Program-made: the position numbers and the translations under genes | Assembly (NCBI RefSeq): GCF_016406145.1 | Contig: NZ_CP066306.1 | Location: forward strand, 620,001-684,000 | Length of the DNA stretch: 64,000 nucleotides | Origin: Pseudomonas putida | GTDB taxonomy: Bacteria; Pseudomonadota; Gammaproteobacteria; Pseudomonadales; Pseudomonadaceae | Reading direction: 5' to 3' | In this document: positions 29,108-39,373 of the stretch, in pieces | Position numbering within the stretch: the first letter of the stretch is position 1 | How the letters are laid out: every line of letters starts with the position of its first letter | Notes under the pieces: model-generated | Told to the model about the DNA's origin: nothing | Database searches by the model: none | What the model saw: the letters and a program-made list of their open reading frames with translations, nothing else

Positions 29108-29566
29108 TCAGTCTTGGCTGATCGGCAATATGTAGCTTTCGAACTCGGTATCCTTGCGAAAACCGATGGATTCATAGGTCCTCTGCGCCACCTCGTTGTT
29201 GGCGCTGGTCGAAACCCGCATGCGTACGGCCTGGGTGTCCTTGGCCATCTTCTTTGCCTCACGGATCAGGTGGTCAGCCACAAGCATGCGCCGTGAGTCT
29301 TCGGCCACATAGATGTCATTGAGAATCCACACCCGCTTGAGCGACAGCGACGAGAAGCTCGGGTAGAGCTGGCAGAAGCCCAGCAGTTTGGCGTCGTCAT
29401 CGTCCGGCAGTGCCAGGTAAATGACCGACTCGTCGCGTTTGAGGCGCGTTTCCAGGAATTTGCGCGAGCTGTCCGGGTATGGCAGTTGCCCATAGAACTC
29501 GCGGTATCGGACGAACAGCGGGGTGAGCAGGTCGAGGTGTTCCAGGGTTGCCTTGATGATGCGCAT
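29108..29566 (-). CDS. GNAT-family N-acetyltransferase
   Basis: 152 aa with the GNAT fold: N-terminal MRIIKATLEHLDLLTPLFVR, central WILNDIYVAEDSRRMLVADH (beta4 and the acetyl-CoA-binding loop, here R-R-M-L-V rather than the usual R-G-x-G), and the terminal AQRTYESIGFRKDTEFESYI. Substrate unknown. It lies just downstream of eutC on the same strand but with a 107-base gap, so a link to ethanolamine metabolism is not demonstrated. Confidence 0.85.
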   Translation of the reverse strand: MRIIKATLEHLDLLTPLFVRYREFYGQLPYPDSSRKFLETRLKRDESVIYLALPDDDDAKLLGFCQLYPSFSSLSLKRVWILNDIYVAEDSRRMLVADHLIREAKKMAKDTQAVRMRVSTSANNEVAQRTYESIGFRKDTEFESYILPISQD

Positions 29567-29673
29567 GTGCGGCCCTCAGAGTCCATTTGGGAAACAGCGA
29601 AATGCCAGCAGCTTTCAATCGCATGCTGCCCAATGCCGGCCAGAAGCGCAATCCGCCGTCCGTGACATGTTCT

Positions 29674-30492
29674 TTACCCTTCACCGAGTAGGAAATTGCC
29701 TTTTTGATTAGAGGTGTTTTCACTGTCGATAGTATGGACCTCCGCTTCGTCCTTAAGATTCACGCCAGACAGCTGTCGGCGACAGGCCTCGCGCATCAGG
29801 TATAGCAGGCGATGCGCGGCCATGCCGTAGCTCAGGCCTTCCAGGCGCACGTTGGAGATGCAGTTGCGGTAAGCGTCGGTCAGGCCCACCTTTGGCGCGT
29901 AGGTGAAATACAAACCCAAACTGTCGGGTGAACTGAGCCCGGGGCGCTCGCCGATCAGCATTACGGTCATGCGCGCCCCCAGCAGTTGGCCCACTTCGTC
30001 GGCCACGGCTACCCGGCCTTGCTCCACCAACACAACCGGTGCGCTGGTCCAGCCATCGGCGGCGGCCTGTTCCTCGAAACGTGCCAGGAACGGCAATGTA
30101 TGGCGATGCACGGCCAGGGCCGAGAGGCCGTCGGCCACCACGATGGCAAGGTCGCAGCCGCCAGGGTTGGTCTTGGCGTGCTGGCGCAACTGTTCCACCG
30201 AGCGCTCGTTCAGGCGCCGGCCCAGGTCCGGGCGTTGCAGGTACTGGTTGCGGTCGCTGGCGGCGCTGTGCAGTACCAGGCTGTCACGCCCGCGTTCCTT
30301 CAATTGTTCGCTCAGTGCCGTGTGGTCGAATGCCAGGTGCACGGCATCGCGGGCCTGGGCGTGGGCGAACTGGAAGTCCAGCTGGGCGCTGGTTGGCAGG
30401 CTGATGCCGCTGCGGCCAAGGGCGATACGCGCCGGCGTCAGGTTGCGCAGGGCCAGCCAAGGATTTTCGGGGGTGGGTATCTGACGGTCCAT
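29674..30492 (-). CDS. eutC: Ethanolamine ammonia-lyase, small subunit
   Basis: 272-aa light chain of the adenosylcobalamin-dependent enzyme that splits ethanolamine to acetaldehyde and ammonia. Conserved features: [62 protein letters not shown], and [14 protein letters not shown] where cobalamin binds. Eight bases separate it from eutB. No eutA reactivase or shell-protein gene is present around it. Confidence 0.96.
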   Translation of the reverse strand: MDRQIPTPENPWLALRNLTPARIALGRSGISLPTSAQLDFQFAHAQARDAVHLAFDHTALSEQLKERGRDSLVLHSAASDRNQYLQRPDLGRRLNERSVEQLRQHAKTNPGGCDLAIVVADGLSALAVHRHTLPFLARFEEQAAADGWTSAPVVLVEQGRVAVADEVGQLLGARMTVMLIGERPGLSSPDSLGLYFTYAPKVGLTDAYRNCISNVRLEGLSYGMAAHRLLYLMREACRRQLSGVNLKDEAEVHTIDSENTSNQKGNFLLGEG

Positions 30493-30500
30493 GGTCACCT

Positions 30501-31895
30501 CTATGCCAGCTGTGCCAAGGCCTGGCGGAACGCCGGCGGCAGGTTGTCGCCGAAGCGTACCCGGCCATCGGCCTGGGTGAATATACCGGTGCGCTGCAAC
30601 CAAGCCTCGAACTCAGGCCCGGGTTTGAGGCCCAGGGTCTGGCGCGCATACAGCGCGTCATGGAACGAGGTAGTCTGGTAGTTGAGCATGATGTCGTCGG
30701 AGCCGGGGATGCCCATGATGAAGTTGATCCCGGCCACACCCAGCAGGGTCAGCAGGGTGTCCATGTCGTCCTGGTCGGCCTCGGCGTGGTTGGTGTAGCA
30801 GATGTCGCACCCCATCGGCACGCCCAGCAGCTTGCCGCAGAAGTGGTCCTCAAGGCCGGCACGGATGATCTGCTTGCCGTTATACAGGTACTCCGGGCCG
30901 ATGAAACCGACCACGGTGTTGACCAGAAACGGCTTGAAATGGCGGGCCACGGCATAGGCGCGGGTTTCGCAGGTTTGCTGGTCGACGCCGTGGTGAGCGT
31001 TGGCCGACAGGGCGCTGCCCTGGCCGGTTTCGAAATACATGAGGTTCTGCCCCAGCGTGCCGCGCTTGAGCGACAACCCGGCCTCGTAACCTTCCTGCAG
31101 CACGTTGAGGTTGATGCCAAAGCCGGCGTTGGCCGCCTCGGTGCCGGCAATCGACTGGAACACCAGGTCCAGCGGCACGCCGCGGTTGATTGCCTCGATC
31201 GAGGTGGTGACGTGGGTCAGTACACAGGCCTGGGTGGGAATGTCATAGCGCTGGATGATGGCGTCGAGCATTTCCAGCATGGCGCAGATCGAGGCGATGC
31301 TGTCGGTGGCAGGGTTGATGCCGATCATGGCGTCGCCGTTGCCGTACAGCAGGCCATCGAGAATGCTGGCGGCAATCCCAGCCGGCTCGTCGGTCGGGTG
31401 ATTGGGCTGCAAGCGGGTCGAAAGGCGCCCGCGCAAGCCCATGGTGCCGCGAAAACGGGTGACCACACGGATCTTCTGCGCCACCAATACCAGGTCCTGT
31501 ACGCGCATGATCTTCGATACGGCAGCGGCCATTTCCGGAGTCAGGCCAGGCGCAAGGGCGTGCAGGCTGTCCTCGTTGGCTTCGTCGCTGAGCAGCCAGT
31601 CACGCAGGCCGCCGACGGTGAGGTGGCTGACCGGGGCGAAGGCCTGGGCGTCGTGGGTGTCGATGATCAGGCGGGTAACTTCGTCCTGCTCGTAAGGGAT
31701 CAGCGCTTCGCTGAGGAAGTGGCTGAGCGGAATATTGGCCAGTGCCATCTGCGCCGCCACCCGTTCACCATCATTGACGGCGGCAACGCCAGCCAGGTAA
31801 TCCCCGGAACGTGCGGGGCTGGCTTTGGCCATCACTTCCTTGAGGCTGTCGAAGCGGTAGACCAGGTGGCCTACCGTGTGTACGAAACTTGCCAT
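30501..31895 (-). CDS. eutB: Ethanolamine ammonia-lyase, large subunit
   Basis: 464-aa catalytic TIM-barrel subunit. Family sequences include [54 protein letters not shown] and [20 protein letters not shown]. Length equals other EutB proteins. ATG 31895 begins [20 protein letters not shown]. Co-oriented with eat upstream and eutC downstream; a hairpin separates it from eat. Confidence 0.97.
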   Translation of the reverse strand: MASFVHTVGHLVYRFDSLKEVMAKASPARSGDYLAGVAAVNDGERVAAQMALANIPLSHFLSEALIPYEQDEVTRLIIDTHDAQAFAPVSHLTVGGLRDWLLSDEANEDSLHALAPGLTPEMAAAVSKIMRVQDLVLVAQKIRVVTRFRGTMGLRGRLSTRLQPNHPTDEPAGIAASILDGLLYGNGDAMIGINPATDSIASICAMLEMLDAIIQRYDIPTQACVLTHVTTSIEAINRGVPLDLVFQSIAGTEAANAGFGINLNVLQEGYEAGLSLKRGTLGQNLMYFETGQGSALSANAHHGVDQQTCETRAYAVARHFKPFLVNTVVGFIGPEYLYNGKQIIRAGLEDHFCGKLLGVPMGCDICYTNHAEADQDDMDTLLTLLGVAGINFIMGIPGSDDIMLNYQTTSFHDALYARQTLGLKPGPEFEAWLQRTGIFTQADGRVRFGDNLPPAFRQALAQLA

Positions 31896-31911
31896 ACAGA
31901 ATCTCCAGAGT

Positions 31912-31931
31912 GCCGCGGGCGTGCCCGCGGC
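31912..31931. terminator. Hairpin between eat and eutB
   Basis: Perfect inverted repeat GCCGCGGGC/GCCCGCGGC with a 2-base spacer in the 48-base gap. Could attenuate transcription or protect upstream mRNA, making eat more abundant than eutBC; no T-run. Confidence 0.5.
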
Positions 31932-31943
31932 AGGTGTCGGCAA

Positions 31944-33392
31944 TCAGTGCAGAGCCTCTTCGGCCTTCTGGATCGCGGCGAATTCCTCTTCCGGTGTGCC
32001 CGCGACCAGGTGGTGGCGGCTGTAGAACGCAAAGTAGGCAATCAATACTGCATAGATCACTGCAGCGCCAATCACCACCCGCGGGTCGACCAAAAAGCCT
32101 GCGACCACGGCGATGCATGCCAGCACCAGGGCGACGCCCGAGGTGAAGATGCCACCAGGGGTGCGATAGGGGCGTTCCATCTTGGGCCGGCGGATGCGCA
32201 GGGTGATGTGCGCAGCCATCATCAGTACATAAGACAACGTCGCACCGAACACCGCAACCAGGATCAGCAGGTCGCCCTGGCCGGTCAGTGACAGGCCGAA
32301 ACCGATGATGCCAGGGATGATCAGGGCCAGTACCGGGGCCTTGCTCTTGTTGGTTTCAGACAGTTTTCGCGGCAGGTAGCCCGCGCGTGAAAGGGCGAAG
32401 ATCTGCCGCGAATAGGCATAGATGATCGAGAAAAAGCTGGCAATCAGACCAGCCAGGCCAACCAGGTTGACGAAGCCGCCCATCCAGGTGGAGCCGCCAT
32501 ACGCCTTGGAAAGTGCTTCTACCAGTGGGTTGCCGGAGGCTTTGAGCGCTTCGGAGCCCGCCCCCCCCGGGCCTACCACGAGGATCAGCAGGGCAAAAGC
32601 CAGCAACACCAGCATGGCGCCAATCAGGCCACGTGGCAGGTCGCGTTTCGGGTTCTTGGTTTCCTCGGCAGCCAGTGGTACGCCTTCTACCGCCAGGAAG
32701 AACCAGATCGCGTAGGGGATTGCCGCCCACACGCCAACGTATCCGAACGGTAGGAAACTGCTGGCGCCGACCGCGTTGGTCTGGGCGATGTCGAACAGGT
32801 TCGCCGCATCAAAATGGGGCACCATGCCCACAAGGAAGACAGCCAGGGCGATGGCGGCGACGGCAGTGATGATGAACATCAGCTTCAAGGCTTCACCGAC
32901 CCCGAAGATGTGGATGCCGATAAAGACGATGTAGAACGCCAGGTAGATCATCCAGCCGCCAATGCCGAACAGGGACTGGCAGTAGGCACCGATGAACACC
33001 GCGATGGCTGCCGGTGCAATGGCATATTCGATCAGGATCGCCGTGCCTGTCAGAAAGCCGCCCCACGGGCCGAAGGCGCTGCGGGCAAAGCCGTAGCCGC
33101 CCCCGGCGGTAGGGATCATCGATGACAGTTCGGCCAGCGAAAAACACATGCACAAGTACATGGTGGCCATCAGCAGGGTGGCGAGGAACATGCCGCCCCA
33201 GCCGCCTTGGGCAAGGCCGAAGTTCCAGCCGGCATAGTCGCCGGAGATCACGTAGGCAACGCCCAGGCCCACCAGCAGGACCCAGCCGGCGGCGCCTTTT
33301 TTCAGTTCTCGTTGCTGGAAGTAGTCCGACCCGACCTTTTCAAAATCGACGGAAGCGCCTGCCGGTGCGCCGGAGGATTGATCGCTTGGCAT
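31944..33392 (-). CDS. eat: Ethanolamine permease, APC family
   Basis: 482-aa inner-membrane importer with about 12 membrane segments, of the APC ethanolamine-permease type (TIGR00908-like). Landmarks: VISGDYAGWNFGLAQGGWGG (TM1 substrate region), AELSSMIPTAGGGYGFARSA, and ACIAVVAGFLVDPRVVIGAA near the end. Supplies substrate to EutBC. A sigma-54-type promoter candidate lies 61-75 bases upstream. Confidence 0.95.
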   Translation of the reverse strand: MPSDQSSGAPAGASVDFEKVGSDYFQQRELKKGAAGWVLLVGLGVAYVISGDYAGWNFGLAQGGWGGMFLATLLMATMYLCMCFSLAELSSMIPTAGGGYGFARSAFGPWGGFLTGTAILIEYAIAPAAIAVFIGAYCQSLFGIGGWMIYLAFYIVFIGIHIFGVGEALKLMFIITAVAAIALAVFLVGMVPHFDAANLFDIAQTNAVGASSFLPFGYVGVWAAIPYAIWFFLAVEGVPLAAEETKNPKRDLPRGLIGAMLVLLAFALLILVVGPGGAGSEALKASGNPLVEALSKAYGGSTWMGGFVNLVGLAGLIASFFSIIYAYSRQIFALSRAGYLPRKLSETNKSKAPVLALIIPGIIGFGLSLTGQGDLLILVAVFGATLSYVLMMAAHITLRIRRPKMERPYRTPGGIFTSGVALVLACIAVVAGFLVDPRVVIGAAVIYAVLIAYFAFYSRHHLVAGTPEEEFAAIQKAEEALH

Positions 33393-33452
33393 AGTTTCAC
33401 CTGTTCTTTTTCTTGGTGGCCGGACGGGTGCCGGCCGATGGTGATGGGTACT

Positions 33453-33467
33453 GCAGGAAGCGAGCCA
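33453..33467 (-). promoter_or_regulatory. Candidate sigma-54 promoter of eat-eutB-eutC
   Basis: On the minus strand TGGCTCGCTTCCTGC shows the GG-N10-GC spacing of -24/-12 promoters with two departures from TGGCAC-N5-TTGC. It is 61 bases before the eat start and fits the sigma-54 activator encoded nearby. Confidence 0.5.
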
Positions 33468-33470
33468 TGG

Positions 33471-33570
33471 AAGCTACAAGTCGCAAGCTACAAGCCTCAA
33501 GAAAAAGCGGGTCGGCGTTCTATCCGTTTTTTCTTGCTGCTTGCAGCTTGCAGCTTGCAGCTTGCCGCTT
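33471..33570. repeat. Inverted repeat of AAGCTnCAAG / CTTGCAGCTTG units
   Basis: The left arm (33471-33511) repeats AAGCTACAAG-like units; the right arm (about 33531-33570) holds three tandem TTGCAGC-type units and ends on the aldehyde dehydrogenase stop codon. A T-rich stretch before the right arm faces an A-rich one after the left. Forms a long hairpin, probably terminating aldehyde dehydrogenase transcription. A related element is at 54728-54800. Confidence 0.65.
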
Positions 33571-35089
33571 AGAAGAAGCCCAGCGGGTTGATGTCGTAGC
33601 TCACCAGCAGGTTCTTGGTCTGCTGATAGTGGTCGAGCATCATCTTGTGGGTTTCACGGCCCACGCCGGACTTCTTGTACCCGCCGAACGCGGCGTGCGC
33701 CGGGTACAGGTGGTAGCAGTTGGTCCATACGCGGCCAGCCTTGATGCCGCGGCCCATGCGGTAGGCGCGGTTGATGTCGCGGGTCCATACACCGGCGCCA
33801 AGGCCGAACTCGGTGTCGTTGGCGATGGCCAGTGCCTCGGCCTCGTCCTTGAAGGTGGTGACGCTGACTACCGGGCCGAAGATTTCTTCCTGGAACACGC
33901 GCATCTTGTTGTTGCCTTTGAGCAGCGTCGGCTGGATGTAGTAACCGGTCGCCAACGCGCCTTCCAGCTTCTCCACCTTGCCGCCGGTCAGCAGTTCGGC
34001 GCCTTCGTCCTGGGCGATCTGCAAATACGACAGGATTTTTTCGAACTGCTGTTGCGAAGCCTGGGCGCCGACCATGGTGTCGGTGTCGAGCGGGTCGCCG
34101 CGCTTGATCTGCAGCACCTTCTTCATCACCACTTCCATGAACTGCGGGTAGATCGACTCTTGCACCAACGCCCGCGACGGGCAGGTACATACCTCGCCCT
34201 GGTTGAAGAACGCCAGCACCATGCCTTCGGCCGCCTTGTCGATGAAGCTCGGCTCGGCCTGCATGATGTCTTCGAAGTAGACGTTGGGTGATTTGCCGCC
34301 CAGCTCCACGGTAGACGGGATGATGTTCTCGGCGGCGCATTTCATGATGTGCGAGCCGACCGGGGTAGAACCGGTGAAGGCGATCTTGGCGATGCGCTTG
34401 CTGGTGGCCAGTGCTTCGCCGGCCTCGCGGCCATAGCCCTGGACTACATTGAGCACGCCGGGCGGCAGCAGGTCGCCAATCAGCTCTACCAGCACGGTGA
34501 TGCCCAGCGGGGTCTGCTCGGCCGGTTTGAGCACCACGCAGTTGCCAGCGGCCAGGGCCGGGGCCAGTTTCCAGGCGGCCATCAGGATCGGGAAGTTCCA
34601 CGGGATGATCTGCCCGACGACGCCCAGTGGCTCATGGATGTGATAGGCCACGGTATTTTCGTTGATCTCGGCGGCACCGCCCTCTTGGGCGCGTATGCAG
34701 CCGGCGAAGTAGCGGAAGTGATCGACCGCCAGCGGAATGTCGGCGTTGAGGGTTTCGCGGACCGGCTTGCCGTTGTCCCAGGTTTCGGTGATGGCCAGCA
34801 CTTCCAGGTTCTGCTCGATGCGGTCGGCGATCTTCAGCAGCACGTTGGAGCGGTCCTGCACCGAGGTGCGGCCCCAGGCATCGGCGGCAGCGTGGGCGGC
34901 GTCGAGCGCCTTGTCGATGTCTTCGGCAGTGGAGCGGGGAAATTCAGCGATCAGCTTGCCATTCACCGGGGAGGTGTTGTCGAAATACTGCCCCTTGACC
35001 GGAGCTACGAATTCACCACCGATGTAGTTGCCGTAGCGGCTCTTGAAGGAAACCTTCGCGCCCTCGGTACCGGGATGTGCATAACGCAT
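33569..35089 (-). CDS. aldB: NAD-dependent aldehyde dehydrogenase (AldB/ExaC type)
   Basis: 506-aa non-acylating aldehyde dehydrogenase, here oxidising acetaldehyde from ethanolamine to acetate. NAD-binding [34 protein letters not shown], general base in [14 protein letters not shown], and catalytic Cys in [16 protein letters not shown], the vicinal-Cys form of the AldB/ExaC group. ATG 35089; longer readings are not homologous. It replaces the acylating EutE used in microcompartment systems. Divergent from the sigma-54 activator, with a good -24/-12 site upstream. Confidence 0.95.
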   Translation of the reverse strand: MRYAHPGTEGAKVSFKSRYGNYIGGEFVAPVKGQYFDNTSPVNGKLIAEFPRSTAEDIDKALDAAHAAADAWGRTSVQDRSNVLLKIADRIEQNLEVLAITETWDNGKPVRETLNADIPLAVDHFRYFAGCIRAQEGGAAEINENTVAYHIHEPLGVVGQIIPWNFPILMAAWKLAPALAAGNCVVLKPAEQTPLGITVLVELIGDLLPPGVLNVVQGYGREAGEALATSKRIAKIAFTGSTPVGSHIMKCAAENIIPSTVELGGKSPNVYFEDIMQAEPSFIDKAAEGMVLAFFNQGEVCTCPSRALVQESIYPQFMEVVMKKVLQIKRGDPLDTDTMVGAQASQQQFEKILSYLQIAQDEGAELLTGGKVEKLEGALATGYYIQPTLLKGNNKMRVFQEEIFGPVVSVTTFKDEAEALAIANDTEFGLGAGVWTRDINRAYRMGRGIKAGRVWTNCYHLYPAHAAFGGYKKSGVGRETHKMMLDHYQQTKNLLVSYDINPLGFF

Positions 35090-35138
35090 GGTGTGTCTCC
35101 TGGTTAATTGTGTTTGTTGAGGAGTTGGAAAGCGTAGA

Positions 35139-35153
35139 GCAAAGGTTGGGCCA
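35139..35153 (-). promoter_or_regulatory. Candidate sigma-54 promoter of aldB
   Basis: On the minus strand TGGCCCAACCTTTGC matches TGGCAC-N5-TTGC at nine of ten conserved positions, 50 bases before the aldB ATG. Strong visual match for a -24/-12 element. Confidence 0.65.
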
Positions 35154-35217
35154 GCGTGGTGAGGGCCTTTGGAATCAATAGATTGCGTGGTTTCTGGGTG
35201 AGTCTGCAGGGGTTGCT

Positions 35218-35233
35218 GTGCCAGGGATGGCAC
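35218..35233. promoter_or_regulatory. Perfect dyad, candidate enhancer site for the sigma-54 activator
   Basis: GTGCCA-GGGA-TGGCAC is a perfect 6-bp inverted repeat in the divergent region, about 65 bases upstream of the aldB -24 element. Such palindromes are typical of AcoR-type upstream activating sites. Confidence 0.45.
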
Positions 35234-35345
35234 GGTCTGTGTGACACTTTGTACCGTTTGCGACACGCTTGATTGCGGTGCATTGCAAAGCCCGGGCGGG
35301 TGGAGGATGCTGGCAGGACGCTCTATCTGCGGAGAACAACAACCA

Positions 35346-37331
35346 ATGCAGAGCCACCACCTCAGTCGTCATGCCCAGCAAGTGCATACCGTTGCCCACG
35401 GCGAAGCCGGCGGTGCCGGCAGCGACCCGTCCATTGCCCGCTCCTGGCTGCGATGCCTGGAGGACTACCATCTTGATCCCGAGGTGCTTGCGGCGCCGGT
35501 CGTGCTGGAACACGGCCGCCTGCTCGAAAGCCGTGAGCGCCTGAACCAGGTGCTGAAAATCGCCGATAATGAAATGAACAGCTTGCACCAGCAGCTATCA
35601 GGTGCCGGGCACGCGGTCCTGCTTACCGATGCGCGCGGTGTCATCCTCAACTGTGTCACCGCACCCAGCGAACGGCGCATTTTCGAACGTGCGGGGTTGT
35701 GGTTGGGCGCTGACTGGAGCGAGGCGCGCGAAGGCACCAATGGCATCGGCACATGTCTGGTCGAGCGCCAGGCGCTGACCATCCATCAGAACGAACACTT
35801 TCGCGGTCGTCATACCGGGCTGACCTGTTCGGCCAGCCCGGTATTCGACCCGCATGGCGAGCTGCTGGCAGTGCTCGATGTGTCATCGGCGAGGCCGGAT
35901 GTCTCGCGTCAGAGCCAGTTTCATACCATGGCGCTGGTCAACCTCTCGGCGAAGATGATCGAGAGCTGTTATTTCCTGCGCCACTTCGAACAGCAATGGT
36001 TGCTGCGCTTTCACCTGCAGGCCGAGTCGGTGGGGTTGTTCAGCGAAGGGCTGCTGGCTTTCGATGCCGATGGCCGTATCTGCGCGGCCAACCAGAGCGC
36101 CCTCAACCTGCTGGGCACCATCCGTGGCGGGGTGCTGGGCAAGCCGCTGGAAATGTTCTTTGCCTGTAACCATGATGAGCTCTTCAGCCGCGCCATGCCC
36201 AATGGCAGCCCGGCCTGGCCGCTGTATACACGTGATGGTCGGCAGGTATTTGCCAGCTTGCGGGGTCAGGCGAAGGCACCGGTGTGGGCGGTGCCGGCTG
36301 GTTTGCCCGAAGCCCGGCCAGAGGCTGCCCCCGGAATTTGTCTGATGGACCCGGCGCTGCAAGGTGACTTCCTGCGTGCGCTGCGGGTCTTCGAGCGTGA
36401 TGTGCCACTGCTGGTGTCGGGCGAGACCGGCTGTGGCAAAGAAGCCTTTGCCCAGGCAGTGCACCAGGCTAGCCAGCGGCGCGGCAAGCCGTTCGTGGCA
36501 GTCAACTGCGCCTCGATTCCTGAAAGCCTGATAGAGAGCGAGTTGTTCGGTTACCGCGGCGGCAGTTTTACCGGGGCGCGCAAGGAGGGCATGCGCGGCA
36601 AGCTGCTGCAGGCCGATGGCGGCACATTGTTGCTCGACGAGATCGGTGACATGCCGCTGGCGCTGCAGACCCGCCTGCTACGCGTGCTGGAAGAACGCCA
36701 GGTGGTGCCGATCGGCGGTGAGCCGCAAGCGGTCGATGTGCGGATCGTCAGTGCTACCCACCGCGACCTGCTTGAGCGAGTGGAGCAGGGCACATTCCGC
36801 GAGGACCTCTATTACCGGCTCAATGGCTTGGAAGTGGCAATGCCGGCGGTGCGCGAGCGTAGTGACAAGGCTCAGTTGCTGGATTTCCTGTTGCGACAGG
36901 AAGCGCAAGGCCAGGCCATCGAAATCGAGCCAAGCGCCCGCCAGGCGCTGCTGGATTTTGCCTGGCCGGGCAATGTGCGCCAGATGCGCAACGTGCTGCG
37001 TACGTTGGTGGCATTGTGTGAGGATTGTCATGTCGCGTTTGCGGATCTGCCCGCAATCGTGCGCAACACCTCCAGCCCTGTAGGGGCGGCCTTGTGTCGC
37101 GAAAGGACCGGTGAGCGGCCCCAGGATTTCGATAACGCTGCCCAGTTTGCGGGGGCCGCTTCGCAGCCCTTTCGCGACACAAGGCCGCTCCTACAGGCGG
37201 AGGGCCAGGCCCTGTTGTCCGTATTGGAGGCAAACCGCTGGCACCTGACCCGTGTCGCCGAGCATTTGGGTATCAGCCGCAATACCTTGTATCGAAAACT
37301 GCGCAAACACGGCATCGCCAGGGGCGTTTGA
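35346..37331 (+). CDS. Sigma-54-dependent activator, AcoR type, of ethanolamine genes (EatR-like)
   Basis: 661 aa. Order: N-terminal AcoR-type region with [20 protein letters not shown] and a GAF domain (about 70-190), a PAS-like region ([20 protein letters not shown]), the AAA+ domain (Walker [37 protein letters not shown] containing the sigma-54 contact loop, here [21 protein letters not shown]), and a Fis-type helix-turn-helix at the end ([20 protein letters not shown]). Residues about 578-617, between AAA+ and HTH, are encoded by an inverted pair of REP elements. ATG 35346 gives the family N-terminus. Divergent from aldB. Confidence 0.93.
   Translation: MQSHHLSRHAQQVHTVAHGEAGGAGSDPSIARSWLRCLEDYHLDPEVLAAPVVLEHGRLLESRERLNQVLKIADNEMNSLHQQLSGAGHAVLLTDARGVILNCVTAPSERRIFERAGLWLGADWSEAREGTNGIGTCLVERQALTIHQNEHFRGRHTGLTCSASPVFDPHGELLAVLDVSSARPDVSRQSQFHTMALVNLSAKMIESCYFLRHFEQQWLLRFHLQAESVGLFSEGLLAFDADGRICAANQSALNLLGTIRGGVLGKPLEMFFACNHDELFSRAMPNGSPAWPLYTRDGRQVFASLRGQAKAPVWAVPAGLPEARPEAAPGICLMDPALQGDFLRALRVFERDVPLLVSGETGCGKEAFAQAVHQASQRRGKPFVAVNCASIPESLIESELFGYRGGSFTGARKEGMRGKLLQADGGTLLLDEIGDMPLALQTRLLRVLEERQVVPIGGEPQAVDVRIVSATHRDLLERVEQGTFREDLYYRLNGLEVAMPAVRERSDKAQLLDFLLRQEAQGQAIEIEPSARQALLDFAWPGNVRQMRNVLRTLVALCEDCHVAFADLPAIVRNTSSPVGAALCRERTGERPQDFDNAAQFAGAASQPFRDTRPLLQAEGQALLSVLEANRWHLTRVAEHLGISRNTLYRKLRKHGIARGV
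37077..37197. repeat. REP inverted pair inside the activator coding sequence
   Basis: The left unit 37077-37106 and the right unit 37168-37197 are reverse complements over 30 bases with one mismatch. Inner GCGGCCCC/GGGGCCGC arms complete the BIME structure. The reading frame stays open across all 121 bases, giving [10 protein letters not shown] at one end and [11 protein letters not shown] at the other. Confidence 0.92.
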
Positions 37332-37397
37332 GCGAAACAGCGGGTGCGATTTCCCGCGCCCTGGGCTACCCTGCCTCGAAGTTTTGCGAGGTCGACC

Positions 37398-38747
37398 ATG
37401 CATATTCATATTCTCGGTATTTGCGGCACTTTCATGGGTTCGCTGGCGGTGCTGGCCAAAGAACTCGGCCACCGTGTGACCGGTTCGGACGCCAACGTCT
37501 ACCCACCGATGAGCACCCAGCTCCAGGCCCAGGGCATCGAGCTGACCCAGGGCTACGACCCGGCCCAACTGGACCCGGCACCTGACCTGGTGGTGATCGG
37601 CAACGCCATGTCGCGGGGCAACCCTGCGGTGGAGTATGTACTCAACAAAGGCCTGCCTTATGTGTCGGGCCCTCAGTGGCTGGCCGACCATGTACTGCAG
37701 GGGCGTTGGGTGCTGGCTGTGGCCGGTACCCACGGCAAGACCACCACCAGCAGCATGCTGGCCTGGGTTCTGGAGCATGCCGGCATGAGCCCTGGTTTCC
37801 TGATCGGCGGTGTGCCGCAGAATTTCTCGGTCTCGGCACGCTTGGGTGATACGCCGTTCTTCGTGGTGGAAGCCGACGAATACGACAGCGCCTTCTTCGA
37901 CAAACGTTCAAAATTCGTGCACTACCATCCGCGCACAGCCATTCTCAACAACCTTGAGTTCGACCACGCGGACATTTTCCCGGACCTCGCCTCCATCGAG
38001 CGGCAGTTCCATCACCTGGTACGCACCATTCCGAGCGAAGGCCTGGTCATCCACCCGACCACCGAGCAGGCGCTGGAGCGGGTAATCGGCATGGGCTGCT
38101 GGACGCCAGTGCAGACCACCGGGGAGGGTGGCCAATGGCAGGCGCGTCTGCTCAGTGCCGACGGCTCGCGCTTCGAAGTGCTGTTCGAGGGGCAAGCGCA
38201 AGGCATTGTGGACTGGCCCCTGACTGGCCAGCATAACGTTGCCAACGCGTTGGCAACGTTGGCCGCCGCCCGACACGTGGGGGTAGTGCCTGCCATGGGC
38301 ATCGATGGCCTGAGCGCGTTCAAGAGCGTCAAGCGGCGCATGGAGACGGTCGCAGAAGTGCAGGGCGTAACCATCTATGACGATTTCGCTCATCATCCGA
38401 CGGCTATCGCCACCACTCTCGACGGCCTGCGCAAGCGGGTGGGCGAAGCACCGGTGATCGCCATCATCGAGCCCCGCTCCAACTCCATGAAGTTGGGCGC
38501 GCACCGTGACGGCCTGCCGGAAAGCGTCAACGATGCAGACCAGGTAGTCTGGTATGCGCCAGCCAACTTGGGCTGGGACCTGGCGGCGACTGCGGCGCAG
38601 TGCAAGGTGCCGAGCGTGGTCGCCGACAGCCTCGAAGCGATCATCGAGCGGGTCAAGGGCCAGGCGCGGCCGGGCACACACGTGGTGATCATGAGCAACG
38701 GCGGCTTTGGCGGCCTGCATGGCAAGTTGGCCGAGGCCCTGAAGTGA
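37398..38747 (+). CDS. mpl: UDP-MurNAc:L-alanyl-gamma-D-glutamyl-meso-DAP ligase
   Basis: 449-aa Mur ligase of peptidoglycan recycling: joins the recovered tripeptide directly to UDP-MurNAc. N-terminal [23 protein letters not shown] loop [19 protein letters not shown], the metal-binding [20 protein letters not shown], and [20 protein letters not shown] in the C-terminal domain. Works with LdcA-type recycling enzymes also encoded in this window. Ends in a GTGA overlap with ubiX. Confidence 0.97.
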   Translation: MHIHILGICGTFMGSLAVLAKELGHRVTGSDANVYPPMSTQLQAQGIELTQGYDPAQLDPAPDLVVIGNAMSRGNPAVEYVLNKGLPYVSGPQWLADHVLQGRWVLAVAGTHGKTTTSSMLAWVLEHAGMSPGFLIGGVPQNFSVSARLGDTPFFVVEADEYDSAFFDKRSKFVHYHPRTAILNNLEFDHADIFPDLASIERQFHHLVRTIPSEGLVIHPTTEQALERVIGMGCWTPVQTTGEGGQWQARLLSADGSRFEVLFEGQAQGIVDWPLTGQHNVANALATLAAARHVGVVPAMGIDGLSAFKSVKRRMETVAEVQGVTIYDDFAHHPTAIATTLDGLRKRVGEAPVIAIIEPRSNSMKLGAHRDGLPESVNDADQVVWYAPANLGWDLAATAAQCKVPSVVADSLEAIIERVKGQARPGTHVVIMSNGGFGGLHGKLAEALK

Positions 38748-39373
38748 GCGGGCCGGAACGTATCACGCTGGCCATGACCGGCGCCTCCGGCGCGCAGTAT
38801 GGCTTGCGTCTGCTCGATTGCCTGGTGCGCGAAGACCGTGAGGTGCATTTTCTCATCTCCAAGGCCGCGCAATTGGTGATGTCCACCGAGACCGACGTGC
38901 TGCTGCCGCCCAAGCCTCAGGCCATGCAGGCCTTTCTCACCGAGTACACCGGTGCTGCCGATGGGCAGATCCGCGTGTACGGCAAGGAGGACTGGATGTC
39001 GCCGGTGGCCTCGGGCTCCGGCGCACCGGCTGCCATGGTGGTGGTGCCGTGCTCCACCGGCACCTTGTCGGCCATCGCCACCGGGGCCTGCAACAACCTG
39101 ATCGAGCGTGCCGCCGACGTGACCCTCAAGGAGCGTCGCCAGCTGATCCTGGTGCCGCGGGAGGCGCCGTTTTCGACCATCCATCTGGAGAACATGCTCA
39201 AGCTCTCGCAGATGGGGGCGGTTATCTTGCCGGCGGCCCCCGGCTTCTATCACCAGCCGCAGACAATCGATGACCTGGTCGACTTCGTCGTGGCGCGCGT
39301 TCTCAACCTGCTGAACATCCCGCAGGACATGTTGCCGCGTTGGGGGGAGCATCATCTTGGGGCGGATGATTGA
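38744..39373 (+). CDS. ubiX: Flavin prenyltransferase UbiX
   Basis: 209 aa. Makes prenylated FMN, the cofactor of the ubiquinone decarboxylase UbiD. Family motifs: [20 protein letters not shown] (flavin phosphate), [40 protein letters not shown] and [23 protein letters not shown] start overlaps the mpl stop; its own stop overlaps the next TTG start, so three genes are coupled. Confidence 0.97.
   Translation: MSGPERITLAMTGASGAQYGLRLLDCLVREDREVHFLISKAAQLVMSTETDVLLPPKPQAMQAFLTEYTGAADGQIRVYGKEDWMSPVASGSGAPAAMVVVPCSTGTLSAIATGACNNLIERAADVTLKERRQLILVPREAPFSTIHLENMLKLSQMGAVILPAAPGFYHQPQTIDDLVDFVVARVLNLLNIPQDMLPRWGEHHLGADD

Noticed and set aside
30660..32291. 543-codon plus-strand open frame opposite eutB and eat
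   Set aside because: Antisense to highly conserved genes; Val/Gly/His-rich without recognisable fold.
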